From: Bacillota bacterium
GTDB lineage: Bacteria > Bacillota > Clostridia > Lachnospirales > Lachnospiraceae
Length of the DNA: 11,310 nt
Direction: 5' to 3'
Assembly (NCBI GenBank): GCA_023437885.1
Contig: JAEZFH010000196.1
Span: forward strand, 1-11,310
Part shown: one piece after another, positions 1-6,882 of the stretch
Position numbering within the stretch: the stretch's first letter is position 1
How the letters are laid out: each line of letters begins with the position of its first letter
The notes under the pieces: generated by a model
The model's database searches: none
What the model saw: the letters and a program-made list of their open reading frames with translations, nothing else
What the model was told of the DNA's origin: nothing
Program-made: the position numbers and the translations under genes

Positions 1-494
1 ATTATGAGCCGTACGGCGTATATCCCGGAAAGACAGCGTCTTTTGATGCCTTAGGCGAGGGAGCACAGATTGCGGTTCCCAATGATGCCACCAATGAAGC
101 AAGAGCACTTCTGCTGCTGGAGGCACAGGGCCTGATCAAGCTGAACGATGGAGCCGGTTTAAATGCGACAAAGAATGACATCGCTGATAACCCGAAAAAG
201 CTTGAAATTGTAGAAATTGAAGCGGCTCAGCTCGCCCGTTCCCTGCAGGATGTCGACATGGCAGTGATCAACGGCAATTATGCCATCGAAGCAGGGTTGA
301 ACGTGGCAGAGGATGCGATTGCCTTTGAAGATAAGGATTCGATTGCTGCAGAGACCTACGGTAATATCATTGCAGTCCGTAAGGGAGATGAGAACAGAGC
401 GGATATTAAAGCTCTGGTAGAAGCGCTAAAGAGCGATGAGGTAAAGAAGTTTATCAATGATACTTATGAGGGAGCAGTTGTTCCCAAGTTCTAG
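1..494 (+). CDS. MetQ/NlpA-family ABC transporter substrate-binding protein, 3' part
   Basis: This is the C-terminal 163 residues of a substrate-binding protein; the gene runs off the left edge, and its first complete codon is at position 3. The fragment begins YEPYGVYPGK, resembling the central E-P-x-G-x-Y segment of the MetQ/NlpA family. It continues with a typical periplasmic-binding-protein domain: the stretch IAVPNDATNEARALLLLE, then AVINGNYAIEAGL, and it ends EGAVVPKF. Family members are about 270-290 residues long, usually lipoproteins outside the membrane, and pass D- or L-methionine (sometimes other small amino acids) to a MetN/MetI-type importer. The signal peptide and the transporter partner genes would lie to the left, outside the window. 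The reading frame is intact and ends in TAG just before a strong terminator, so this is the last gene of its transcription unit. The family is secure; the exact substrate is inferred. Confidence 0.88.
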   Translation, partial: YEPYGVYPGKTASFDALGEGAQIAVPNDATNEARALLLLEAQGLIKLNDGAGLNATKNDIADNPKKLEIVEIEAAQLARSLQDVDMAVINGNYAIEAGLNVAEDAIAFEDKDSIAAETYGNIIAVRKGDENRADIKALVEALKSDEVKKFINDTYEGAVVPKF

Positions 495-498
495 TCTG

Positions 499-543
499 AA
501 AGGCTATAATCCCGGTATTTATCCTGGGATTATAGCCTTTTGT
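499..543 (+). terminator. Intrinsic terminator of the MetQ-like gene
   Basis: A perfect 15-bp inverted repeat (499-513 with 526-540) encloses a 12-base loop. It starts five bases after the stop codon. The right arm ends in a run of T. The A-rich left flank means it could also work in the opposite direction. Confidence 0.9.
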
Positions 544-607
544 ATGTATTTTTTGTACAAATCGCATTATTGGTAATGATTATCTGGACGCAATCCTATG
601 CAAACTG

Positions 608-636
608 TTGCAGGATAACCGGTTCCATGCTACTAT
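608..636 (+). promoter_or_regulatory. Likely sigma-A promoter of the DUF3810 gene
   Basis: TTGCAG (608-613) and TACTAT (631-636) are separated by exactly 17 bases. This would start transcription near 643 and give an untranslated leader of about 89 bases before the ATG at 732. The spacing is ideal and the box match is moderate. Confidence 0.55.
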
Positions 637-731
637 ATATAGTAAAGGGGAACACAAAGCATACGCCTGTCTGCTGAAAGGTTCCAGGACTGAAAGACAA
701 CAATTGTGTAACAGACGGGGGAACCACTGGT

Positions 732-1862
732 ATGAAGAAGCTTTTGACCTATAAGAGAAGCTATTTATTGGCTTTGATGCCGATTTCTTTGTTCTTAATT
801 CTGCTTGCCAGAAAAAGCGATTTCTTTGCTGAGCAGATCTTTGCAAAACATATCTATAAGTGGATTTCCCAGATAATCTCAACTGTTACGGGGATATTTC
901 CCTTTTCTCTGGCGGAGCTAATAGTTATCCTGCTGCCGGTTGCTGTAATCCTAATCCTGCTACGGTTTATCCTAAGGATGATTTTAGATAAAAGCCGGCG
1001 GGGAGAAATATTGATTAAGGGAATCCTCAATTTTCTGTGTGCTCTCAGTGTGGTTCTTTTTGCCTTCGTTGTCCTGGGAGGTCTGAATTATTACCGGTAC
1101 TCCTTCAGTACCTATTCCAATCTGGAGATCACGGAATCCTCGGTGGATGAACTATATGCCCTTACCGAAAGCCTGATGCTGGATGCCAATGAGTTACGGG
1201 CTCAGAGTACAGGGGAGGATGAGGACGGTGTATTTCGATTAACCATGAACCACCGGGAGCTTGGTATAGAGGCGGAGAAAGCTTTTGAACTGCTGGCAGA
1301 GGATTATCCTATTCTGAGTGGGAGATATGGAGCACCGAAGCCGATTCTCCTGTCGAAGCTGATGTCGATGACGGAGATTACCGGTATTTTCTTCCCCTTT
1401 ACCATGGAGGCGAATGTGAATGTGGATGTGCCGGACTATTCCATCCCGGTTACGATGCTGCATGAGCTGGCCCATCTGAGGGGTTTTATGAGAGAGGATG
1501 AAGCGAACTATATTGCTTATCTGGCAGGAATGGAGTCAGACCAGGCGGAGCTTAGGTACAGCGCTACCATGCTGGCCTTAATTATCTCAGGAAATGCACT
1601 GTACGACCAGAGGCCGGAGCTTTATTTTGAAATATGCGGTCAGTACAGCGAAGGGGTTGTGAAGGACCTCAGGGCAAATTCCCTGTATTGGCAGCAGTAT
1701 GAAGATACGGTAGTAAGCACGGTATCAAACAGGATTAACGATACCTACCTGAAGGCAAATGCTCAGTCGGATGGAGTGCAAAGCTACGGCCGGATGCTGG
1801 ACCTGCTGCTTGCCAGGTACCGCGAGGAGCAGCAGACCTCCATGGCGGCGGCAGAAGAGTAA
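732..1862 (+). CDS. DUF3810-type membrane protein with HExxH zinc-protease motif
   Basis: This 376-residue protein resembles the DUF3810 family, which has no established function. Three hydrophobic segments fall at about residues 11-26, 58-79 and 96-119, followed by the GLNYYRYSF stretch I associate with this family. The remaining roughly 255 residues form a large domain, probably on the outside. It contains HELAHLRGF, with the HExxH motif at 244-248, followed nine residues later by E257 in REDEANY. This HExxH plus downstream glutamate arrangement is the classical zinc-binding and catalytic pattern of gluzincin-like metallopeptidases. A membrane-anchored zinc peptidase is therefore a reasonable inference, but no substrate is known. 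The ATG at 732 follows a G-rich Shine-Dalgarno at 717-722 with 9-base spacing. The gene appears to be transcribed alone, between its own promoter and the terminator near 1937-1970. The C terminus is Gln/Glu/Ala-rich and looks disordered. Confidence 0.85.
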   Translation: MKKLLTYKRSYLLALMPISLFLILLARKSDFFAEQIFAKHIYKWISQIISTVTGIFPFSLAELIVILLPVAVILILLRFILRMILDKSRRGEILIKGILNFLCALSVVLFAFVVLGGLNYYRYSFSTYSNLEITESSVDELYALTESLMLDANELRAQSTGEDEDGVFRLTMNHRELGIEAEKAFELLAEDYPILSGRYGAPKPILLSKLMSMTEITGIFFPFTMEANVNVDVPDYSIPVTMLHELAHLRGFMREDEANYIAYLAGMESDQAELRYSATMLALIISGNALYDQRPELYFEICGQYSEGVVKDLRANSLYWQQYEDTVVSTVSNRINDTYLKANAQSDGVQSYGRMLDLLLARYREEQQTSMAAAEE

Positions 1863-1936
1863 GGGAATTGAATTAAGCAGAGAAGCTCTGATTCAGCAAA
1901 GCTCTAATTTATATAAAATTTGCGAAAGCAGGAGAG

Positions 1937-1970
1937 TCAGCCCCTGGAGAAATTCAGGGGTTGATTTTTT
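1937..1970 (+). terminator. Intrinsic terminator after the DUF3810 gene
   Basis: A 10-bp stem with one G-U pair (1937-1946 with 1955-1964) and an 8-base loop is followed directly by six T residues (1965-1970). It lies 75 bases after the stop codon. Confidence 0.85.
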
Positions 1971-1988
1971 AATAGTATGTGTTATACT
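1961..1988 (+). promoter_or_regulatory. Likely sigma-A promoter of the cell-wall hydrolase gene
   Basis: TTGATT (1961-1966) and TATACT (1983-1988) are separated by 16 bases. The -35 box is built from the end of the preceding terminator stem and its T tract. Transcription would start near 1995, leaving a leader of about 59 bases. That leader contains a small 6-bp hyphenated palindrome (2028-2040) just before the Shine-Dalgarno. Confidence 0.55.
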
Positions 1989-2053
1989 TATTAAGTAATT
2001 ATTAACAGAATTTAATGATTATCCCAAAAATGTAACATTTAAGGAGATTATCC

Positions 2054-2902
2054 ATGAAGTCAACAAGAAAACTTCTGACGGCAATCATAGCAGCATTGCT
2101 GTTTACAGTTAGCTTCAGTGCCACAGCATATGCATCCGAAGTGAACACTGCTACAGCAGCACAGACCGTAACCGGGGCTTCCGAAGATACATTGAGTACG
2201 GATAACAGCTTGGATGGACAGGCTGCAGGCACTTCATTACAGAATGCTGTAACGGCTGGACATACAGAGGACGAGATGGACCTTCTCCTGCAGGAGGGGT
2301 ATTATCTGGACGAGCAGGGAGAGATACGCTATGAAGCTCCCAGTGTTGAAGAGAATATGGAAGAGACCGTGGAAGAAGAGTCTGCGGAAGAAGTGATAAA
2401 AGAAGAGATTTCGGAGACAGAAGAAGAGAAGTCTCCCGCAGCAGTAAAGCCCTCCTATTCCGAAAGTGATCTGCGTTTACTGGCCTGCCTGGTATATTCA
2501 GAAGCAGGCAATCAGAATTATAACGGAATGCTGGCGGTTGCCAATGTGGTATTGAACAGAATGAAAAGCGATGCCTACTGGCATGTGAATACAATCAAGG
2601 AAGTGATCTATGATCATAAATGGTCTGTTCAGTTTGCGGTAACGATTAAGGGCAAGTCGGGTGTGAGTGTGATGGACAAGGCATTAAAGCTTTATGATAC
2701 GGGTAAATTCACCGGCTCCAATCCGGAAGCCCAGAAGAAGGCAATGAATAAGGCGATTAAGGCAGCAAAGGCAGCATTGACCGGAACCAATAATATTGGA
2801 GATTATCTGTGCTTCCAGAATAAGAGAAGCAAAAGCAGCATTAAGAAAAAGTATTCTGATTATAAGATTGTGGATGATCATATTTTTTACCGAACCAAAT
2901 AA
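2054..2902 (+). CDS. Secreted SleB/CwlJ-type cell-wall hydrolase (Hydrolase_2 domain)
   Basis: This 282-residue exported protein is likely to cut peptidoglycan. An N-terminal signal peptide (basic MKSTRKLL, hydrophobic core to about residue 22, ATAYA-S near 24-28) suggests secretion. A low-complexity acidic linker rich in Glu spans roughly 95-127. The C-terminal half, from about 134, matches the Hydrolase_2 family of SleB and CwlJ. It has LLACLVYSEAGNQNYNGM with E150 as the expected catalytic glutamate, then AVANVVLNRM, the SVQFAV segment near 191-196, and GDYLCFQN followed by IVDDHIFYR at the end. SleB itself is a lytic transglycosylase acting on spore cortex, but many clostridial paralogues act in vegetative cells, so a spore role is not implied. 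No SleB-type peptidoglycan-binding domain is present. The start has AAGGAG (2041-2046) eight bases ahead. Confidence 0.88.
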   Translation: MKSTRKLLTAIIAALLFTVSFSATAYASEVNTATAAQTVTGASEDTLSTDNSLDGQAAGTSLQNAVTAGHTEDEMDLLLQEGYYLDEQGEIRYEAPSVEENMEETVEEESAEEVIKEEISETEEEKSPAAVKPSYSESDLRLLACLVYSEAGNQNYNGMLAVANVVLNRMKSDAYWHVNTIKEVIYDHKWSVQFAVTIKGKSGVSVMDKALKLYDTGKFTGSNPEAQKKAMNKAIKAAKAALTGTNNIGDYLCFQNKRSKSSIKKKYSDYKIVDDHIFYRTK

Positions 2903-2921
2903 ATACATAAGTATGAACGTT

Positions 2922-2964
2922 AAGAGAGTGGTCTGGGCAGAATGCATGAGGACCCTCTTTTTTT
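2922..2964 (+). terminator. Probable terminator after the cell-wall hydrolase gene
   Basis: AAGAG and GGTC on the left pair with GACC and CTCTT on the right, leaving a 3-base bulge. A run of seven T follows, ending at 2964. It lies 20 bases after the stop codon. The bulge makes it weaker than the other terminators here. Confidence 0.65.
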
Positions 2965-2993
2965 GAGATTTTATACTTTTAACTTAAGATTAA

Positions 2994-3023
2994 TTGTGGT
3001 ATCATATAACATATCTGTATATA
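2994..3023 (+). promoter_or_regulatory. Possible glnS promoter (ambiguous)
   Basis: TTGTGG (2994-2999) and TATATA (3018-3023) are 18 bases apart. The surrounding AT-rich tract offers other -10 choices, such as TATCAT at 3000 and TATAAC at 3005, so the exact promoter is uncertain. The leader before glnS has a small 7-bp inverted repeat (3041-3047 with 3056-3062). I see no T-box motif. Confidence 0.3.
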
Positions 3024-3081
3024 TATAAGGAAATTGGACAAATAATGACAGTGGACATTATTATTAACCGGGAGGTTTTTC

Positions 3082-4785
3082 ATGGAAAATAAGGACAGAA
3101 TAGAAGGTATGGAGCCAGAGGTTACTGAGAAAGAAATGGTCTCCAAAAATTTTATTGAATTGATTATTGATAAAGATCTGGAAGAGGGTAAGGTAAAGAA
3201 GATTGTAACCAGATTCCCTCCGGAGCCCAACGGCTATCTCCATATTGGACATGCCAAATCCATTCTTTTGAATTATGGCTTGGCAAAAAAGTATGGCGGG
3301 AAGTTCAATCTTCGATTTGATGATACCAATCCGACCAAGGAGAAAACAGAATTTGTCGATTCCATAATAGAGGATGTAAAGTGGGTAGGTGGTGATTTTG
3401 AAGACCGCCTGTTTTTTGCATCCGACTATTTTAACCAGATGTATGAGGCGGCTGTTAAACTGATTAAGAAGGGAAAGGCTTTCGTATGTGATCTTACTGC
3501 AGAGCAGATCAGGGAATACCGCGGAACCTTGACCGAGCCCGGGAAGAACAGTCCGTACCGTGATCGCAGCATAGAAGAGAATCTCCAGCTATTCGAGGAT
3601 ATGAAGGAAGGCAGATTGCCGGACGGCTCCAAGGTTCTTCGTGCCAAAATCGATATGGCATCTCCGAATATCAATATGAGAGACCCGGTCATCTATCGCG
3701 TGGCTAAGGTTCCCCATCACAATACCGGTGATCAATGGTGCATCTATCCGATGTATGATTTCGCTCATCCCATTGAGGATGCAATTGAGGGAGTAACCCA
3801 TTCCATCTGTACCTTGGAATTTGAGGATCACCGTCCTCTCTATGACTGGGTAGTAAATGAGCTGGAATATGAGTGCCCGCCGAAGCAGATCGAATTTGCC
3901 AAGATGTATCTTACGAATGTAATCACCGGCAAGCGCTATATCAAGAAGCTGGTTGAGGAAGGGATTGTTGACGGCTGGGATGATCCCAGGCTGGTATCCA
4001 TCAGTGCCTTGAGAAGAAGAGGCTTCACACCGGAATCCATCCAGATGTTCATGGAGCTGTGCGGTGTATCCAAAAGTCACAGCTCGGTTGATTATGCCAT
4101 GCTGGAATACTGCATCCGCGAGGATCTGAAGCTGAAGAGACCGAGAATTATGGCAGTGCTTGATCCGGTCAAATTAATTATTACAAACTATCCGGAGGGA
4201 CAGGTTGAATATCTGGAAGCACCCAATAACCAGGAGAATGAAGCGATGGGTGTCAGACAGATCCCTTTCGGCCGGGAGTTATATATCGAGAGGGACGACT
4301 TTATGATAGAGCCTCCCAAAAAATATTTCCGCCTCTTCCCCGGCAATGAGGTGCGCTTGATGAATGCCTACTTTGTAACCTGTCAGGATTATGTTACGGA
4401 TGAGAATGGCAGGGTGACCGAGGTTCATTGCACCTACGACCCGGAGACCAGAAGCGGCTCCGGCTTTACCGGAAGAAAGGTGAAGGGAACCATTCACTGG
4501 GTTGCGGCAGAAACTGCAGTTAAGGCGGAGGTTCGTCTCTATGAGAATATTGTCGATGAAGAAAAGGGTGTATATAATGAGGATGGAAGCCTCAATTTGA
4601 ACCCGAATTCTCTCAGTATATTGAAGGAATGCTTTATTGAGCCCGGTATTGCAGGTGCAAAGGCTCCGGAGAGCTTCCAGTTCTTAAGACAGGGCTTTTT
4701 CTGCCTGGACAATAAAGATTCAGCGCCCGAGGCACTGGTATTTAACAGAATTGTATCGCTTAAGAGTTCATACAAACCGGAATAA
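3082..4785 (+). CDS. glnS: Glutamine--tRNA ligase (GlnRS)
   Basis: This 567-residue cytoplasmic class I aminoacyl-tRNA synthetase joins glutamine to tRNA(Gln) using ATP. The Rossmann catalytic core has FPPEPNGYLHIGHAKS with the HIGH motif at 54-57, LRFDDTNP at about 77-84, and WCIYPMYDFAHPIEDA followed by GVTHSICTLEFEDHRPLYDW at about 219-256. The last stretch is diagnostic for GlnRS rather than GluRS. The region aligned with E. coli VMSKR reads ITGKR at 281-285, so the KMSKS-loop lysine is kept but the Met and Ser are replaced. The C-terminal part (from about 350) holds the two anticodon-binding beta-barrels, including RELYIERDDF and GTIHWV. The length matches the family. Most Gram-positive bacteria make Gln-tRNA through GatCAB instead, so GlnRS here suggests an acquired gene kept in this clostridial lineage. 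GGGAGG (3070-3075) precedes the ATG by six bases. It is the first gene of a probable three-gene operon. Confidence 0.97.
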   Translation: MENKDRIEGMEPEVTEKEMVSKNFIELIIDKDLEEGKVKKIVTRFPPEPNGYLHIGHAKSILLNYGLAKKYGGKFNLRFDDTNPTKEKTEFVDSIIEDVKWVGGDFEDRLFFASDYFNQMYEAAVKLIKKGKAFVCDLTAEQIREYRGTLTEPGKNSPYRDRSIEENLQLFEDMKEGRLPDGSKVLRAKIDMASPNINMRDPVIYRVAKVPHHNTGDQWCIYPMYDFAHPIEDAIEGVTHSICTLEFEDHRPLYDWVVNELEYECPPKQIEFAKMYLTNVITGKRYIKKLVEEGIVDGWDDPRLVSISALRRRGFTPESIQMFMELCGVSKSHSSVDYAMLEYCIREDLKLKRPRIMAVLDPVKLIITNYPEGQVEYLEAPNNQENEAMGVRQIPFGRELYIERDDFMIEPPKKYFRLFPGNEVRLMNAYFVTCQDYVTDENGRVTEVHCTYDPETRSGSGFTGRKVKGTIHWVAAETAVKAEVRLYENIVDEEKGVYNEDGSLNLNPNSLSILKECFIEPGIAGAKAPESFQFLRQGFFCLDNKDSAPEALVFNRIVSLKSSYKPE

Positions 4786-4817
4786 TCAACAGAACGTAAG
4801 AGAAAGGGGATAAAGCG

Positions 4818-5663
4818 TTGGCAAATTTATTTTCAGGATTAGAGGCTTTTGGTCTGAATAATCTATCGGGAATGGATATTTATGACGAAAAGGAAAAGGA
4901 GACAACAGGGAAACCCGCAGAGGACGAGAAGCCATCATTTTCAGAAGAAGATGCCATATTTGATAAGTCCTTTACCTGCCCTGTATGTGACAAGGATTTT
5001 AAGTCCAAGATGGTGAAGTCGGGAAAGGTGAAGCTATCAAGTTTGGATTCTGATTTAAGACCCGTATATCAATATATGGATCCCCTCAAATATGATGCAA
5101 TTATATGTCCTCATTGCGGCTTTGCAGCATTGAACCGCTTCTTTAAGTATGTTACCAATTCGCAGGCGGTTTTAATAAAGAACAATATCTCCTCCAATTT
5201 TAGAGGAATTAAGGATGCGGAGACCATATTTACTTATGAAGATGCCCTGATACGCCATAAGCTGGCTCTGGTGAATTCCATTGTGAAGAAGGCTAAGACC
5301 TCGGAGCGTGCCTATACCTGTCTTAAGACGGCATGGATACTCAGAGGAAAAGCTGAGGCATTATCCAAAAATACACCGGATTATCAGAAGCAGTTGGAGG
5401 ATATGGAAAAGGAAGAGCTGGATTTTATCAATAAGGCTTATATTGGATTTGAAGAAGCCTTCAGCAAAGAGAATTTCCCCATGTGCGGCATGGATGAAAT
5501 CACCATGACTCTGCTTATGGCGGAATTAGCCAGAAAGACCGGCAAATACGATGAATCCGGACGATGGGTATCCAAGGTTCTGACCTCCAGGGATGCCAAT
5601 GAGCGTATTAAGCAAAAGGCAAGGGATATTAAGGAACTGTTAAAGGACAGCAAATCTATTTAA
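4818..5663 (+). CDS. DUF2225 family protein with zinc-ribbon-like CxxC pair
   Basis: This 281-residue protein is probably cytoplasmic: there is no signal peptide or membrane segment. It matches DUF2225, a family without known function. After a charged N-terminal tail of about 50 residues, CPVC (C54, C57) and CPHC (C97, C100) lie about 40 residues apart. They would make a four-cysteine zinc site, with SGKVKLSSLDSDLRPVYQYMDP between them. The rest (about 110-281) looks all-helical and TPR-like: it has repeated A/L-rich helices with KAKTSERAYTCLKTAWILRG and a closing ELARKTGKYDESGRWVSKVL. The start codon is TTG at 4818, chosen because AAAGGGG (4804-4810) sits at good distance and the frame opens with a plausible MANLFSGLEAFGL. 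The next in-frame ATG, at 4872, would lose this. The gene begins 32 bases after glnS and ends 15 bases before the next gene, so co-transcription is likely. Confidence 0.85.
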   Translation: MANLFSGLEAFGLNNLSGMDIYDEKEKETTGKPAEDEKPSFSEEDAIFDKSFTCPVCDKDFKSKMVKSGKVKLSSLDSDLRPVYQYMDPLKYDAIICPHCGFAALNRFFKYVTNSQAVLIKNNISSNFRGIKDAETIFTYEDALIRHKLALVNSIVKKAKTSERAYTCLKTAWILRGKAEALSKNTPDYQKQLEDMEKEELDFINKAYIGFEEAFSKENFPMCGMDEITMTLLMAELARKTGKYDESGRWVSKVLTSRDANERIKQKARDIKELLKDSKSI

Positions 5664-5678
5664 AGGCGGGATAAGGCA

Positions 5679-6401
5679 TTGAAAGAAAAACTCTATACCA
5701 TACCGGTGAACGAGGCTTTTAATTCGGATACGGAGTGTCCGCTTTGCTCCATGCACAAAAGCCTGGAGACCAATGCTATAGAATTCACCATGGGTCCCAG
5801 TTATATGGAGGATGATATTCGGGAGGCTACTTCACGCTTGGGCTTTTGTGAAAAGCATCTGGAGCTGTTGTATAAGAATCAGAACCGGCTTGGCCTTGCG
5901 CTTATTCTGAAGACCCACATGGATAAGATCGTTGCCGAGATAGAGAAGCTTTCCGATTCGGGAACAAAACCGGCAGGGGCCTCCCTGTTTCGCAGGAAGA
6001 GTGAGACATCCGGAGTGGTTCATTATTTGGATGAGCTGGAGCAAAGCTGTTTTGTGTGTGAGAAGATAAACAATACCTTTGACCGCTATGTGGCTACCAT
6101 CTTCCATCTCTACCATACGGAAGATGCATTCCGCAGCAGGTTCAGGGAATCAAAGGGGTTTTGCACCGGGCATTATAAGGTGTTGTATGGTGCAGCACCG
6201 AGATACCTGAGCGGGGAGGAGCTGAACCAATTCTTACAGTTGTTGAACCAGCTCTATCTTGAGAATATGAATCGGGTTCGGGACGATGTGGAATGGTTTA
6301 TCAATAAATTCGATTACCGATATGCCGATGAGCCCTGGAAAAATGCAAAAGATGCCCTGCCCAGATCGATGCAAAAGACGAATGGGATCGTATCGCCTTA
6401 A
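5679..6401 (+). CDS. DUF6062 family protein with two repeated CxxC...CxxH modules
   Basis: This 240-residue soluble protein resembles the DUF6062 family of clostridia, whose function is unknown. Two metal-site-like modules are visible. The first is C20-x2-C23 (ECPLC) followed by C57-x2-H60 (FCEKH). The second is C124-x2-C127 (CFVC) followed by C162-x2-H165 (FCTGH). The spacing between pairs is nearly identical, which points to an internal duplication and two CCCH zinc sites. The second module is followed by a coiled, Leu-rich helix (about 178-208) and the tail DDVEWFINKFDYRY with EPWKNAKDALPRS. The start is TTG at 5679, supported by AAAGGCGGG (5662-5670) and by the family-like opening MKEKLYTIPVNEAF. 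It follows the DUF2225 gene by 15 bases and is the last gene of the probable glnS operon. Binding to RNA or to a partner protein is possible but not shown by the sequence. Confidence 0.82.
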   Translation: MKEKLYTIPVNEAFNSDTECPLCSMHKSLETNAIEFTMGPSYMEDDIREATSRLGFCEKHLELLYKNQNRLGLALILKTHMDKIVAEIEKLSDSGTKPAGASLFRRKSETSGVVHYLDELEQSCFVCEKINNTFDRYVATIFHLYHTEDAFRSRFRESKGFCTGHYKVLYGAAPRYLSGEELNQFLQLLNQLYLENMNRVRDDVEWFINKFDYRYADEPWKNAKDALPRSMQKTNGIVSP

Positions 6402-6752
6402 TGCAGGCGGGATCATGTTATCAGATATTTCGGCGCACATAGATGTGTATGCACATTTATGAGCTTACGGAGGAGTGCGATGAATGCGCAGTGTAACTGG
6501 TATATAATCCCTATTTGTGAATATACTAAGTAATATGATGATGAGAAGCGTTTCAGGGGCTGTTGTAGAATATATCAGATATTCTCCTACAACACCCCCT
6601 TTTCATACGGCTTCAGGCCACTTTTGGACCTGCTTTGGCAGAAAAATTACGCAGGAAAGCCAGAAAAAATAGAAAAAATGAGATAGAGAGAGTAAAATCA
6701 AGTATAATTGAGAAATTATTAAATTTGCTGCGGTATTTTAATGGAAAGGAAG
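6402..6752. other. Gene-poor stretch between the glnS operon and groE
   Basis: No gene of normal size is visible on either strand. The first part (6402-6555) has overlapping tiny open frames. One is a 17-codon frame at 6480-6533 with a good Shine-Dalgarno (GGAGG at 6469-6473); others start at 6415 and 6443. None has recognisable homology. A terminator-like hairpin follows at 6556-6604. The part from about 6605 to 6752 is purine-rich and AT-rich toward the groE promoter, with only a weak 5-bp hairpin (CCTGC/GCAGG); I see nothing else in it. Confidence 0.5.
6556..6604 (+). terminator. Terminator-like hairpin of the glnS operon
   Basis: GGGG, TGTTGTAG and AATAT on the left pair with ATATT, CTACAACA and CCCC on the right. 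There is one C-C mismatch and a 3-base bulge, and four T follow the C run (the last base before them, at 6600, is also T). It sits about 155 bases after the last gene, which is far for a terminator, but it is the first good hairpin downstream. Confidence 0.6.
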
Positions 6753-6781
6753 TTGCATATTAAAGGCAAATTTACTAATAT
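6753..6781 (+). promoter_or_regulatory. groESL sigma-A promoter
   Basis: TTGCAT (6753-6758) and TAATAT (6776-6781) are separated by 17 bases. The predicted start point near 6788 lies immediately before the CIRCE element, the standard layout for HrcA-repressed chaperone operons. Confidence 0.8.
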
Positions 6782-6791
6782 ATTAATCAGG

Positions 6792-6818
6792 TTAGCACTC
6801 AACAACACAGAGTGCTAA
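6792..6818 (+). promoter_or_regulatory. CIRCE operator for HrcA
   Basis: TTAGCACTC, nine bases, then GAGTGCTAA: a perfect match to the CIRCE inverted repeat. HrcA is known to bind this site and repress groE and dnaK operons until heat or misfolded protein titrates GroEL away from it. The position overlaps the start of the transcript, so groESL is expected to be heat-inducible through HrcA. Confidence 0.97.
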
Positions 6819-6882
6819 TAATCTCTAAGTAAAGTAATACATTAGAATTACTCGAATTAATTATTGAAGGAGGAATTATCAA

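Noticed and set aside
1759..1998. Open frame of 79 codons overlapping the end of the DUF3810 gene
   Set aside because: It runs in another frame of a well-supported gene and through its terminator, and shows no recognisable domain.
2054..2902. Spore-germination SleB as a firm assignment
   Set aside because: The catalytic domain matches the family, but SleB's peptidoglycan-binding domain and a YpeB partner gene are not seen, and the promoter looks sigma-A-like; a general cell-wall hydrolase is the safer call.
3024..3081. T-box leader before glnS
   Set aside because: The leader is short and has no T-box consensus (TGGNACCGCG) and no stem I; only a small 7-bp inverted repeat is present.
3589..4080. 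Minus-strand open frame of 163 codons within glnS
   Set aside because: It lies entirely antisense to the conserved GlnRS core; its length follows from codon bias of the real gene.
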